This document shows, in pieces, positions 1 to 8,184 of a DNA stretch of 64,000 bases (position 1 is its first letter; every line of letters starts with the position of its first letter). A program made the translations under genes and the position numbers. The notes below the pieces were generated by a model. That model saw only the letters and a list, made by a program, of their open reading frames with translations. It had not been told where the DNA came from and made no database searches. This DNA is from Legionella sp. (lineage in GTDB: Bacteria > Pseudomonadota > Gammaproteobacteria > Legionellales > Legionellaceae): contig JAOATK010000035.1 in the NCBI GenBank assembly GCA_030158115.1, forward strand, positions 62,001-126,000, written 5' to 3'.

Positions 1-593
1 AAGGGGTTAAAGCCTTAGGTTTAGAAACATGCATGACTTTAGGTATGCTAAATAAAGAACAGGCAACTTGTTTAAAAGAGGCAGGTTTGGATTATTATAA
101 TCATAATATCGATACCTCTCCTTCTTATTATGAAAAAGTAGTAACGACACGTCAATTTAGTGAGCGACTAGACACCATAGAAAATGTGCGTTCTGCAGGG
201 ATTAATGTGTGTTGTGGTGGTATTTTAGGTTTAGGTGAGACGCGAGAAGATCGCATTGAATTTTTATCCACTTTAGCCAACATGGAAAATCCCCCAGAAA
301 GTGTTCCTATCAATCGTTTAATTCCAGTAGAAGGTACGCCGCTTGCTAAAGCTGAGCCTGTTGAGGGGATTGAATTAGTGCGTACTATTGCTGCTGCACG
401 TATCTTAATGCCCAAAAGTGCCATTCGTTTAACTGCAGGACGTACGGCAATGAGTGATGAGTTGCAGTCCTTATGTTATTTTGCTGGTGCTAACTCGGTG
501 TTTATTGGTGATGTGTTATTAACTGAAGAAAATCCACAACGAGCTAAGGATAAGGCTCTGTTTAATAAGCTGGGTTTAACTGAAATGGTTTAA
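1..593 (+). CDS. bioB: Biotin synthase BioB, 3' part (5' end outside window)
   Basis: This is the C-terminal part of the radical-SAM enzyme that inserts sulfur into dethiobiotin, the last step of biotin synthesis. The reading frame is open from base 3 and about 196 residues are visible, against roughly 320-350 for the family, so the SAM/4Fe-4S Cys motif lies upstream of the window. Visible family signatures are [13 protein letters not shown], the [14 protein letters not shown] stretch carrying ligands of the second iron-sulfur cluster, and the RLTAGR motif near the end. The stop lies 6 bases before bioF, so it heads the bioBFHD run. The in-frame ATG at 33 is internal and is not a start. Confidence 0.96.
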   Translation, partial: GVKALGLETCMTLGMLNKEQATCLKEAGLDYYNHNIDTSPSYYEKVVTTRQFSERLDTIENVRSAGINVCCGGILGLGETREDRIEFLSTLANMENPPESVPINRLIPVEGTPLAKAEPVEGIELVRTIAAARILMPKSAIRLTAGRTAMSDELQSLCYFAGANSVFIGDVLLTEENPQRAKDKALFNKLGLTEMV

Positions 594-599
594 TGACAT

Positions 600-1745
600 A
601 TGTTTGCAGATAATAAAATTCAAGGCTATCTCCACCAGCTCGAGCAGCAAGGTTTATTGCGCAATCGATTGTTATTAGAACCTGTTGAATCACCTTTGGT
701 TCATTTTGACAGCAATGATTATTTATCATTGACTCAAGATAAACGAGTCTCTGAAGGCTATCAACGAGGTTATGCTTTATATCCCAGTGGTAGTGGTGCA
801 TCCATGTTACTCAGTGGTTATCATGCTAATCATCGCGCGGTAGAGCGGGCTTTTTCGAGGCTATTGGATGTAGATGAATGTGTTTTATTATCTTCAGGAT
901 ATGCGGCAAATCTTGCAGTTACCTCCTTGTTTGCCAAGCTTAATATGCACACCTTTATTGATAAAGAAGTGCATGCTTCAGTTTATGATGGCTTGGCGAT
1001 AACAAAAGGCAATTACACGCGTTATTTTCATAATGATCTAGCTGACATAGCACGTAAAATGATTACGCATCCTAAAGAGTCTGTCTTAATGACAGAAGGT
1101 ATTTTTAGTATGAGTGGCCAAATAAGTCCTCTAGATAGGATAGCTGCCTTATGTCAAAAAAACCAAACTGATTTAGTAGTGGATGAAGCGCATTCCTTTG
1201 GGGTTATAGGAAAAGAGGGCATGGGAAGTGTCGCTTATCATGGGTTGACTCAAAATGAAGTGCCATTGAGAGTGATCCCATTAGGCAAGGCCTTTGCTGC
1301 TCAAGGTGCTTTAATTGCTGGGAAATCTGAATGGATTGCTTCCTTATTACAGGCCGGTCGCTCTTGTATATACTCTACGGCGATTAGCCCAGCTTTAAGT
1401 TATGGTTTATTAAATACGTTAGATATTGTAGTTAATGCAGAGGATAGGCGGTTAAAGTTAAGTCATTTAATTAATCTATTTCGCGAATTCATTAAAGAAT
1501 CTCCCTTTAACTGGGCAGACTCCTATACGCCAATTCAACAATTACGATTAGGGTGTCCGCATAGAGCACTGTATTACGCGCAAGAGTTGAAAAAAAAGGG
1601 GATTAGTTGTTGGGCTATTAGGCAACCTACGGTTAGTTTAAAGGAAACAGGCCTACGGATTATTTTAAATTATAATCATACGCCAGAGCAGTTAACTGCA
1701 TTATTTGCTTGTCTAGGTGCGCTTTATGAATATAAAAATCCATAG
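600..1745 (+). CDS. bioF: 8-amino-7-oxononanoate synthase BioF
   Basis: This PLP enzyme condenses pimeloyl thioester with L-alanine to form 8-amino-7-oxononanoate (KAPA), the first step of biotin ring assembly. The protein has 381 residues, the normal family length. It shows the alpha-oxoamine synthase hallmarks: DSNDYLSL near residue 37, the glycine-rich SGSGASMLLSGYHANH, DEAHSFG near residue 195, and the probable Schiff-base lysine K230 in VIPLGKAFAAQG. Its 3' end overlaps the start of bioH, which indicates translational coupling. The identification is secure. Confidence 0.96.
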   Translation: MFADNKIQGYLHQLEQQGLLRNRLLLEPVESPLVHFDSNDYLSLTQDKRVSEGYQRGYALYPSGSGASMLLSGYHANHRAVERAFSRLLDVDECVLLSSGYAANLAVTSLFAKLNMHTFIDKEVHASVYDGLAITKGNYTRYFHNDLADIARKMITHPKESVLMTEGIFSMSGQISPLDRIAALCQKNQTDLVVDEAHSFGVIGKEGMGSVAYHGLTQNEVPLRVIPLGKAFAAQGALIAGKSEWIASLLQAGRSCIYSTAISPALSYGLLNTLDIVVNAEDRRLKLSHLINLFREFIKESPFNWADSYTPIQQLRLGCPHRALYYAQELKKKGISCWAIRQPTVSLKETGLRIILNYNHTPEQLTALFACLGALYEYKNP

Positions 1746-2439
1746 TTACGGTGCAGGTTTTCCTTTAGTATTATTCCATGGCTGGGGATTTGATAGTCAA
1801 ATTTGGATGAAATTAGTGCCACATTTGGCAGAAAACTATCAGGTGATTCTGGTTGATTTACCTGGTTTTGGCCAAAGCACCATGATGAGCTGGGAATTAT
1901 TTAAGCATCAATTAGTCAATCAACTCCCTAGAAAGTTCGCTGTATTAGGGTGGTCTATGGGGGGCTTGTATGCAACCCGTTTAGCTTTAGAGGAGTCAGG
2001 GCGGGTAACACACTTAGTTAATATTACCTCGTCTCCTCGCTTTTTATTAGATGATGATTGGCCTGCGGTATCTGCCGATTTATTTGAGCAATTTTATCAA
2101 AAATTATTAGATGCTCCAGAAGTTACCTTAAAGGAATTTATCGCGCTTCAGAATGTAAGCCATGATTTAGTGCTAGAACACCAGCCTTCTGAGGAGGGCT
2201 TAAAATTGGGTCTTGATATTTTGGCTCAGTGGGATTTTCGCCAACAGCTGGTGACTTTTGATAGGCCCGCCTGTTATATGTTTAGTCGCCTAGATCCCAT
2301 AGTGCCTATTAAGTTAATGCAAGCAATGCAGTCTCTTTATCCAAACTTTAATTATGTTTTTTTTAAGCGAGCAGCTCATATGCCCTTTTTATCCCATATG
2401 GATTTATTTCTTGAAGAAATAAAGAGGTTTATTCAATGA
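1726..2439 (+). CDS. bioH: Pimeloyl-ACP methyl ester carboxylesterase BioH
   Basis: This alpha/beta hydrolase removes the methyl ester from pimeloyl-ACP methyl ester, ending the disguised fatty-acid synthesis of the pimelate moiety. From the ATG at 1726 it has 237 residues. A GTG nine bases upstream is also in frame, but the ATG start matches the family N-terminus better. The oxyanion-hole region FHGWGF, the nucleophile elbow GWSMGG (Ser77) and a late RAAHMPF histidine motif are all present. The gene overlaps bioF by 20 bases and bioD by 4 (ATGA). BioC, which makes the methyl ester substrate, is not encoded beside it. Confidence 0.93.
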   Translation: MNIKIHSYGAGFPLVLFHGWGFDSQIWMKLVPHLAENYQVILVDLPGFGQSTMMSWELFKHQLVNQLPRKFAVLGWSMGGLYATRLALEESGRVTHLVNITSSPRFLLDDDWPAVSADLFEQFYQKLLDAPEVTLKEFIALQNVSHDLVLEHQPSEEGLKLGLDILAQWDFRQQLVTFDRPACYMFSRLDPIVPIKLMQAMQSLYPNFNYVFFKRAAHMPFLSHMDLFLEEIKRFIQ

Positions 2440-3071
2440 AGCGATATTTTATTACGGGGACTGATACGGACTGTGGAAAAACCTATGTAACAGCCAGTTT
2501 AGCAAATTATTTTCCTCAGTCTGCAGCAATTAAACCCATAGCCAGTGGATGCATGGAAATAGATGGGCAGCTAATTAGTAGTGATGCGCAGCAATTACAA
2601 GGGCAAACGGGCTTAAGCTTAGACGTGATTAATCCTTGGAGATTTAAACAGCCAATAGCGCCTCATCTAGCTGCAAAAGAGCAGGGTAGTGAGCTATCTG
2701 CGCAAGAGTTAGCAGATTATTGTCTTAATTTGCAACTAAAAGATATTCAGCGTTTATTTATTGAAGGAGCTGGTGGTCTAATGGTTCCTTTAAATGAAAA
2801 GGAAAGTTGGATTGAATTTTTAAAAATCAGCAAAATCCCAGTTATTTTAGTTGTAGGGATGAAATTGGGCTGTATTAATCATGCATTGCTTACAGAAGCT
2901 GTATTGCAAGCCCATGACATTCAATGTGTCGGCTGGATTGCCAATTGTCTTGATGGGAATATGTTAGAGTTGGATGCGAATATAGACACCTTAAGGCATC
3001 GACTAAAAGCACCGCTATTAACTCGTATTTCCTTTGATGGAAGTATTATCGGCTTAGACAAGAGACTGTGA
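2436..3071 (+). CDS. bioD: Dethiobiotin synthetase BioD
   Basis: This ATP-dependent carboxylase closes the ureido ring of 7,8-diaminopelargonate to give dethiobiotin. It has 211 residues. The N-terminal P-loop GTDTDCGKTYV (Lys15), the KPIASG substrate motif and the IEGAGGLMVPL motif fit the BioD family. The start ATG overlaps the bioH stop. It is the last gene of the plus-strand biotin run and converges on tenA, with a 76-base gap that holds only a weak AT-rich inverted repeat and no convincing terminator. Confidence 0.95.
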   Translation: MKRYFITGTDTDCGKTYVTASLANYFPQSAAIKPIASGCMEIDGQLISSDAQQLQGQTGLSLDVINPWRFKQPIAPHLAAKEQGSELSAQELADYCLNLQLKDIQRLFIEGAGGLMVPLNEKESWIEFLKISKIPVILVVGMKLGCINHALLTEAVLQAHDIQCVGWIANCLDGNMLELDANIDTLRHRLKAPLLTRISFDGSIIGLDKRL

Positions 3072-3147
3072 TTTTTTACAATTTGTCTGTTTGACGTTAA
3101 CATTTTTATAAAAATGGCTAACATCCTGATCGACCGTTGTCTAAGAA

Positions 3148-3870
3148 TTAAAAACAGCAAAGTAAATTAGATTTATGCTTTTCTTTTACCGGATAAATCG
3201 CGTCAAAAAATTTTAATTCATGGCGTACTGCGCGATCAAAAACTTCCTGCATCTCTCTTTGCATTTGAGGGGAGGCCTCATCCGCAAGTTGATCAATAAA
3301 TTCTTTAAGTTGGATAGTTGCTTCGACAAACTCCTTGCTAGAATAAGTTTTTATCCACTCTTGGTAGGGGTTAGCGTCTAATTGCTGAATGGATTTTAGC
3401 TTAACGCCTAATTGATAGTAAATCCAAAAACAAGGCAAGACACTGATTAATGCTATGGGGAGATCTTTTTTAGCATTTATTTTAAGAAACTCAACATAAG
3501 AGGAAATCGCTTTTCCTGGCTTATGGCTAGATTTATTTAGTAAATGCTCACTGTACTGTGCTTGCATCTCCTGCTCGCCAGAGATGATTACTATCGATAA
3601 ATAGCTTAAATTTTTGGCTAATTCGGTGTTCTGCTTTCTAATTTTATGCGCTAATCCGCCGATGATATTTGCATAATGTTGAAGATAATAATCATCATCA
3701 CGTAAATATTGGCCAAAACTTCGAGGATTTAATGTTCCAGAAAATAACTCCTGATTAAAGGCGTGTGTGTATATTTCTTTTAAATGGTTGTCAATTAGGG
3801 GATGGTCTAGCAAGACAGAAACAAAACTTGTTTTAGGTGGTTGTGTAGAAAATAAACGTAAAGCTAACAT
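3148..3870 (-). CDS. tenA: TenA family aminopyrimidine hydrolase (thiamin salvage)
   Basis: TenA enzymes hydrolyse aminopyrimidine breakdown products of thiamin for re-use. From the start chosen here the protein has 240 residues. The upstream ATG at 3912 in the same frame lies inside the riboswitch and cannot be the start; the ATG at 3870 follows a GGAAGAG ribosome-binding site. Family residues visible are RDDDYYLQHY near 58-66, the catalytic-type cysteine C147 in LPCFWIYY, and glutamate E218 in RHELKFFDAIY. This places it in the Cys-containing TenA subgroup. It is monocistronic, and the riboswitch and promoter upstream indicate repression by thiamin pyrophosphate. Confidence 0.9.
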   Translation of the reverse strand: MLALRLFSTQPPKTSFVSVLLDHPLIDNHLKEIYTHAFNQELFSGTLNPRSFGQYLRDDDYYLQHYANIIGGLAHKIRKQNTELAKNLSYLSIVIISGEQEMQAQYSEHLLNKSSHKPGKAISSYVEFLKINAKKDLPIALISVLPCFWIYYQLGVKLKSIQQLDANPYQEWIKTYSSKEFVEATIQLKEFIDQLADEASPQMQREMQEVFDRAVRHELKFFDAIYPVKEKHKSNLLCCF

Positions 3871-3878
3871 AGTCCACT

Positions 3879-3957
3879 CTTCCTTCGCTGGCATTATCCA
3901 GAGCAGGTACAAAGGGTATTTCTCAGCTAGCCCATTAATGGGTTAGCACCCCTGGCG
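3879..3957 (-). promoter_or_regulatory. TPP (thi-box) riboswitch upstream of tenA
   Basis: Read on the minus strand, the leader contains the thi-box hallmarks in order: GGGGTGC, a short variable hairpin (ACCCATTAATGGGC), GCTGAGA, ACCC, ACCTGCTCTGG, ATAATGCCAGCG and AAGGA. These match the P2/P3 pyrimidine-sensing arm and the P4/P5 pyrophosphate-sensing arm of TPP riboswitches. The only deviation seen is ACCTGCTC where ACCTGATC is typical. The tenA ribosome-binding site GGAAGAG overlaps the 3' strand of the closing P1 helix, so ligand binding would be expected to hide it (translational control). No separate terminator hairpin lies between the aptamer and the start codon. Confidence 0.93.
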
Positions 3958-3971
3958 ATAAAAAAAGAACC

Positions 3972-4000
3972 ATCTTAAAAAGAGAGCGAAAGATTGTCAA
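3972..4000 (-). promoter_or_regulatory. Sigma-70 promoter of the TPP riboswitch-tenA transcript
   Basis: On the minus strand a perfect -35 box TTGACA (plus coordinates 3995-4000) is followed after exactly 17 bases by TAAGAT (3972-3977). Transcription would start near 3965, just ahead of the aptamer. It is the clearest promoter in the window. Confidence 0.8.
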
Positions 4001-4076
4001 GAGATTTTGATCTACACATAATGGTATTTTGTGTTATATTAATACAATCTTTTGATGGCTTAATTCGGATAAAACA

Positions 4077-4862
4077 ATGCACTTAAAACTTGTTTATATT
4101 GATTTTGATGGGACACTCACCGCACTAAATGGTAGCGCAACAACAGAATCAGGTTTTTATAACAGACTATTTAATGATGATAAGAAAATAAAAGATTCTG
4201 ATGAACTACAGGATTTATTTACAGAATATTTTAAAGATTCCAACGATCCAATGTTGGTAACTCCAGATGGGATTAGCTATTTACAAGCCGCATTAAGTAG
4301 TCCTGATGTAAGGATTCATGTTGTTACTAGAAATCAAGGGCCATATATTCAAGCATTACTTAAATTTCAAGGGATTACAGATGAGCAGATAAGCTCCTTG
4401 ATAATTATGGATTCTAAGAACGAAACACCAATATTAGCCGGTGTTTATCATGGTTTCAAATATCATCATGTTGCCAAACAAGTCGTTGATTATGCTGATG
4501 ATCAAGTAGTCAGCGTGCATGTTTTTGATGATAACATAGCTGATGGTCGAGAGATGGCTAACGCTATAAAAGATACCTTACATATTGAACCTACTTTAAT
4601 CAGCCAACGCTGTGGTGAGTTTAAGTGGGAAAGCTACCAAAAAAACCTGTTTTCGAATGAGCCAATACTTGAATCTCAGTGCTTAGCGCCAGCTAGTCAA
4701 AGAACTTTTTTTAAACAAAGCTCTGGGTCTTTACTTTTTAAAAGAAGAAAATCTAATATGGGAGAGCCTCTAGTTGTTGCTGCAGCAGGAATAACGAATA
4801 CGTTAGAGGCAACTGGCGAAGGGGAAGACGTATTTACATCACCAATGCCTGCTCGATCATAA
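4077..4862 (+). CDS. HAD-fold hydrolase-like protein, candidate Dot/Icm effector
   Basis: The 261-residue protein opens with HAD motif I, IDFDGTLT (Asp9, Asp11). It also has a motif II candidate, VVTRN (Thr84), a Lys near 134, and the acidic motif VFDDNIADG (Asp151, Asp152, Asp156), so the phosphatase-type core appears complete to about residue 175. The last 85 residues do not look like HAD sequence; they are polar and end in an acidic stretch, EATGEGEDVF. In Legionella such acidic tails are common in Dot/Icm substrates, and HAD-type effectors such as Ceg4 are known. The effector role is inference. It is a single gene, AT-rich upstream, followed by a strong terminator. Confidence 0.7.
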   Translation: MHLKLVYIDFDGTLTALNGSATTESGFYNRLFNDDKKIKDSDELQDLFTEYFKDSNDPMLVTPDGISYLQAALSSPDVRIHVVTRNQGPYIQALLKFQGITDEQISSLIIMDSKNETPILAGVYHGFKYHHVAKQVVDYADDQVVSVHVFDDNIADGREMANAIKDTLHIEPTLISQRCGEFKWESYQKNLFSNEPILESQCLAPASQRTFFKQSSGSLLFKRRKSNMGEPLVVAAAGITNTLEATGEGEDVFTSPMPARS

Positions 4863-4893
4863 CTACTCCCGTTACTAAGAGTAATTTTTCTAT

Positions 4894-4934
4894 GCAAATA
4901 AAAAAAGCTCGATATTCGAGCTTTTTTTATTTGC
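4894..4934. terminator. Bidirectional rho-independent terminator
   Basis: A perfect inverted repeat with 19-base arms (4894-4912 and 4916-4934) and a 3-base loop. The arms carry GCTCGA next to a run of seven A on one side and seven T on the other, so the hairpin is followed by a T tract on both strands. It serves the HAD gene on plus and fis on minus, which converge here. Confidence 0.92.
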
Positions 4935-4943
4935 GGAATTTAT

Positions 4944-5243
4944 TTATTCATCAGTTAAGCGGAAATATTTAGTTCCGAAATATCTTTGTAATTTTTTTCT
5001 GATGGTTCCGCGGCTAATCCCTAGCATTTTAGCGGCTTGTAATTGGTTGCCACGACGTTTTTCCATTACTGCTTGTAATAATGGTGGCTCTACTTCAGAA
5101 AGGATCATGTCATAAAGATCATCGATGCTTTTAGTTTTATTTTCAGCGAGAAAACGAGTCACAAGGCTATAGACTAAATCTTGTAGGCCTTGGTCTTGTT
5201 TGGTAATGGATTGGGTAGTTTCAGGTGTATCAATAACATTCAT
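4944..5243 (-). CDS. fis: Fis family nucleoid-associated transcriptional regulator
   Basis: This 99-residue DNA-bending regulator is the same size as E. coli Fis (98). The C-terminal half carries the helix-turn-helix GNQLQAAKMLGISRGTIRKK and ends in LQRYFGTKYF. The N-terminal part is the expected dimerisation helix region. A strong AAGGAAG ribosome-binding site precedes the ATG. The gene is not next to dusB as it is in enterics. Legionella carry more than one Fis paralogue, some of which repress effector genes, so which paralogue this is cannot be settled here. Confidence 0.9.
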   Translation of the reverse strand: MNVIDTPETTQSITKQDQGLQDLVYSLVTRFLAENKTKSIDDLYDMILSEVEPPLLQAVMEKRRGNQLQAAKMLGISRGTIRKKLQRYFGTKYFRLTDE

Positions 5244-5350
5244 CTTAACTTCCTTATTAATAATTAAATCATATATTCCAATTGCTTACATTTATTGTGA
5301 AAGCAAGATTAATTGTACATGAAGGGTAATTGATATTCTATAACTTTAAA

Positions 5351-6511
5351 CTAAAATGATGCATTTTTTTCAAGCATTTCACTCTGGACAAGATCAAACA
5401 AAGAGCAATCAGATCTTTTTGATGACAGTGAAGCTTTTATTGCGGACAGTTGAGTAATCATTTTTTCAGGTTGAGTGCTGTCATTTAAAAAATAACTGAC
5501 GTAGCGAACTAACTCATTGACGTTACAATCATATTGTAAAAACTCCGGCACTATCATCCGATTAGCTAGCAGATTACATAAACCCAAAAATTTTACTTTA
5601 ATCAGTTTCATAGCTAAAAAATAGGTAAGAAAAGAAGACTTGTAAATGATGCACATTGGTTTTTCTAATAAGGCACATTCAAGTGAAGCAGTGCCTGAGG
5701 CCACGATGACAAAATCTGCGGCGGTCATGCAATCTAATGCTTGTCCTTGAATAAAAGTAATTGGTAGCTGACTATTGGAAAAATAGTGTGTTATTTTTTC
5801 CTTGTTGATTGTACCTGCAATAGGAATAACAAAATGTAATTCAGGGTGGTCTTTATGTAGGCGTTGGGCGGTATGGCTCAAGATAGGCATATGACGTTCA
5901 ATTTCATTACGACGACTGCCTGGGAGCAAAGCGATAATTTTGGCTTTTAAAGGCAGGTTTAATTGACGGCGTTGTAATGCTTGATCAGTGGCTAATGGAA
6001 TTTTTTCCACTAGAGGATGCCCTACAAAAGTAACTGGAACATGGGCTTGCTCGTATAAGGTTTTTTCAAAAGGTAAAATAACAGCCATTTTATCAATACA
6101 TTCTTTAATCAAATGAATGCGGTTGGCTTTCCATGCCCAAATTTGTGGGCTAATGTAATAAATAATTTTAATCCCTAGTTTCTTTTTGGCATATCGTGCA
6201 AGTCTTAGGTTAAAACCAGGATAATCTACTAAAATGAGTAAGTCGGGCTTTTGTTCACAAAGGTGTTTTTTTATTTCCTTAAATGCTTTGCGAATCACTC
6301 TTAAATGGCGGATCACCTCTGTGATTCCCGTGACACCAAAGCGTGCTAAATCAGAAATAAGGACAGCACCAGCATCCTGCATATGCTGACCACCTATGCC
6401 AGTAATCTCAACATTGGAATAAGCAGCCTTCAATTGTTTAATTAAAACGGACGCATGCTGATCGCCAGATTCTTCACCTGCGATGATAACGATACGTTTA
6501 GTTTTTTGCAT
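5351..6511 (-). CDS. lpxB: Lipid-A-disaccharide synthase LpxB
   Basis: This GT19 glycosyltransferase joins UDP-diacyl sugar and lipid X to form the lipid A disaccharide at the inner membrane. With the ATG at 6511 it has 386 residues, the usual size; an in-frame ATG at 6520 is less likely. Signatures are AGEESGDQHA at the N-terminus, the GIGGQHMQDAGA segment, DYPGFNLRLA, YYISPQIWAWK, and LPGSRRNEI before the UDP-sugar site. It overlaps the oxidoreductase gene upstream by 14 bases, so the two are co-translated. That neighbour is GnnA-like, which suggests that the LpxB substrates carry a 3-amino group. Confidence 0.95.
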   Translation of the reverse strand: MQKTKRIVIIAGEESGDQHASVLIKQLKAAYSNVEITGIGGQHMQDAGAVLISDLARFGVTGITEVIRHLRVIRKAFKEIKKHLCEQKPDLLILVDYPGFNLRLARYAKKKLGIKIIYYISPQIWAWKANRIHLIKECIDKMAVILPFEKTLYEQAHVPVTFVGHPLVEKIPLATDQALQRRQLNLPLKAKIIALLPGSRRNEIERHMPILSHTAQRLHKDHPELHFVIPIAGTINKEKITHYFSNSQLPITFIQGQALDCMTAADFVIVASGTASLECALLEKPMCIIYKSSFLTYFLAMKLIKVKFLGLCNLLANRMIVPEFLQYDCNVNELVRYVSYFLNDSTQPEKMITQLSAIKASLSSKRSDCSLFDLVQSEMLEKNASF

Positions 6512-7460
6512 AATTCTCAAGTAGGTTATTATGAATAAGAGCCGTAATTTTTTCTGCTGTTTCTAATGCGGCAAGCCCATCTTCACCAGTTACTAGTGGG
6601 ACACTGTTTTCTTCAATGCACTTTAAAAAGGCTTTAATTTCTTCTAGCAGCGCATCACCTTTTTCCAAATCTTTTTGTTCATGAATAATATCAGGAACAC
6701 CTGGAAATAGTTCTCCTGTTCCTTTTTTAAATACAGCTAATTGTTTAGTCTGGTAATCAATGGATAAGCACGAATTTTCTTGAAATATTCTTGTCTTGCG
6801 CGATGCAGTTAAGCTAATACGGCTGGCCGTAAGATTCGCAACGCATCGATTAGCAAAAGTAATTTGGATATTAGCAACATCAATGGCTTGGGTGATGACC
6901 GGATTACCTTGAGCAAGCAAGGACACGATAGGGCTTTTTACCATATTTTGAATCAAATCAATATCATGAATCATTAAATCAAGGATGACATTAACATCTG
7001 CGCCACGTGGTGTAAAAGGTGCTAGACGCTCTGCTTCAATAAAGAGGGGAGTTTCCAAATAATCCTCTAAAGCAAGTCTTGCTGCATTAAATCGTTCCAG
7101 ATGTCCGACTTGTAGTTTGACTTTATTTTTTTTTGCCAGCTGAATTAGTTCTGCTGCTTGGGCTACCGTCTCTGTCATGGGCTTTTCAAGCAACACATGA
7201 ATGCCTTGTTCCAAAAAAGCTTTTGCAATTGCAAAATGGGTTTGGGTTGTTGCAGCAATACTAACAGCATCTACTTGATTAAATAAATCAGAATAATGAG
7301 TGTAGGCTTTAACCCCAAGTTCAAGTCCTACTGCTTCTGAAAGTTCTTGATTTAGATCACATACTCCAATTAATTCAGCCTGAGGAATACGCTGGTATTT
7401 TTGTGCGTGAAAACGACCTAAATAGCCAACCCCAATGACCGCACAGCGAATTTTATTCAT
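6498..7460 (-). CDS. Gfo/Idh/MocA oxidoreductase, GnnA-like (UDP-GlcNAc 3-dehydrogenase candidate)
   Basis: The protein has 320 residues. It has an N-terminal Rossmann fold with GVGYLGRFHAQKY, the family EKPMTE motif near residue 93, and a catalytic-domain DLMIHDIDLIQNM segment, as expected for the NAD-dependent Gfo/Idh/MocA family. It overlaps lpxB. In Acidithiobacillus, GnnA of this family oxidises UDP-GlcNAc at C3 for 2,3-diamino lipid A and is encoded near lpxB. Legionella lipid A contains that diamino sugar. The specific substrate is therefore inferred from context; the family assignment is secure. Confidence 0.82.
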   Translation of the reverse strand: MNKIRCAVIGVGYLGRFHAQKYQRIPQAELIGVCDLNQELSEAVGLELGVKAYTHYSDLFNQVDAVSIAATTQTHFAIAKAFLEQGIHVLLEKPMTETVAQAAELIQLAKKNKVKLQVGHLERFNAARLALEDYLETPLFIEAERLAPFTPRGADVNVILDLMIHDIDLIQNMVKSPIVSLLAQGNPVITQAIDVANIQITFANRCVANLTASRISLTASRKTRIFQENSCLSIDYQTKQLAVFKKGTGELFPGVPDIIHEQKDLEKGDALLEEIKAFLKCIEENSVPLVTGEDGLAALETAEKITALIHNNLLENYAKN

Positions 7461-7569
7461 AAAATGTTCATTTGCTAATTATTTGTGCTAATGATCGCAT
7501 TTCTTAGATGATAAATCAATTTTAAATAGGTATTATTGCATTCATCTAATAAATGCGCAGGGAATAATA

Positions 7570-8139
7570 ATGAATCAAATGGCACTGATAGCCGGAGTAG
7601 ATGAAGTAGGACGAGGCCCTTTGGCTGGGGCGGTCGTGACTGCTGCTGTTATTTTGAAAGAGCCTATCGAGGGTTTGGCTGATTCTAAAAAATTAACCTC
7701 TAAAAAGCGCAAGTTATTGTCTATAGAAATAAAGCAGCGTGCTTTGGCTTTTGCCTATGGACGAGCTGAGGTACATGAAATTGATGCGCTTAATATTCAT
7801 CATGCCACTTTATTAGCAATGCGCCGAGCAGTTGAAGCCTTGCCTATTAAACCCGATACAGTTTTAGTGGATGGGATGTATAAACCAGAGCTAGATATTC
7901 CTTGTCGGGCAATTATTCAAGGCGATAGTCTAATTCCTGAAATCAGTGCGGCATCCATTTTAGCTAAAGTATTGCGAGATGAGGAAATGGCGGCCTTGGA
8001 TTTAATGTATCCTGGGTATGGCTTTTCAGGTCATAAAGGATATCCGACAGTAATACATAGAGAGGCATTAATTCGTTTAGGCCCTTGTGCCATTCATCGG
8101 AGAAGTTATGCTCCAGTAGCGGCATTACTCGATGTTTGA
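7570..8139 (+). CDS. rnhB: Ribonuclease HII
   Basis: This endonuclease removes single ribonucleotides and RNA from RNA-DNA hybrids. It has 189 residues. Near the N-terminus it carries the type 2 RNase H active-site motif [12 protein letters not shown] (Asp11, Glu12), with further acidic residues in VDGMY and [11 protein letters not shown] and the late [14 protein letters not shown] motif. It is a single plus-strand gene between two minus-strand operons. A GCAGGGAATAATAATG leader provides the ribosome-binding site. Confidence 0.96.
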   Translation: MNQMALIAGVDEVGRGPLAGAVVTAAVILKEPIEGLADSKKLTSKKRKLLSIEIKQRALAFAYGRAEVHEIDALNIHHATLLAMRRAVEALPIKPDTVLVDGMYKPELDIPCRAIIQGDSLIPEISAASILAKVLRDEEMAALDLMYPGYGFSGHKGYPTVIHREALIRLGPCAIHRRSYAPVAALLDV

Positions 8140-8184
8140 ACAGATTTAAGCGCAGGTTGGGGCGCGATCAAGGGACAAAAAAAC

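Noticed and set aside
3085..3130. AT-rich inverted repeat between bioD and tenA as a terminator
   Set aside because: The stem has a bulge and mostly A-T pairs, with no following T tract; too weak to call.
3148..3165. TenA C-terminus ends in two cysteines, suggesting a prenylation (CaaX) signal
   Set aside because: The last four residues are LCCF, so no Cys is at the required fourth position from the end; TenA is a cytoplasmic enzyme.
4697..4897. 66-residue minus-strand open frame over the HAD gene tail
   Set aside because: It is antisense to the end of the HAD gene and would read out of the terminator region without a ribosome-binding site.
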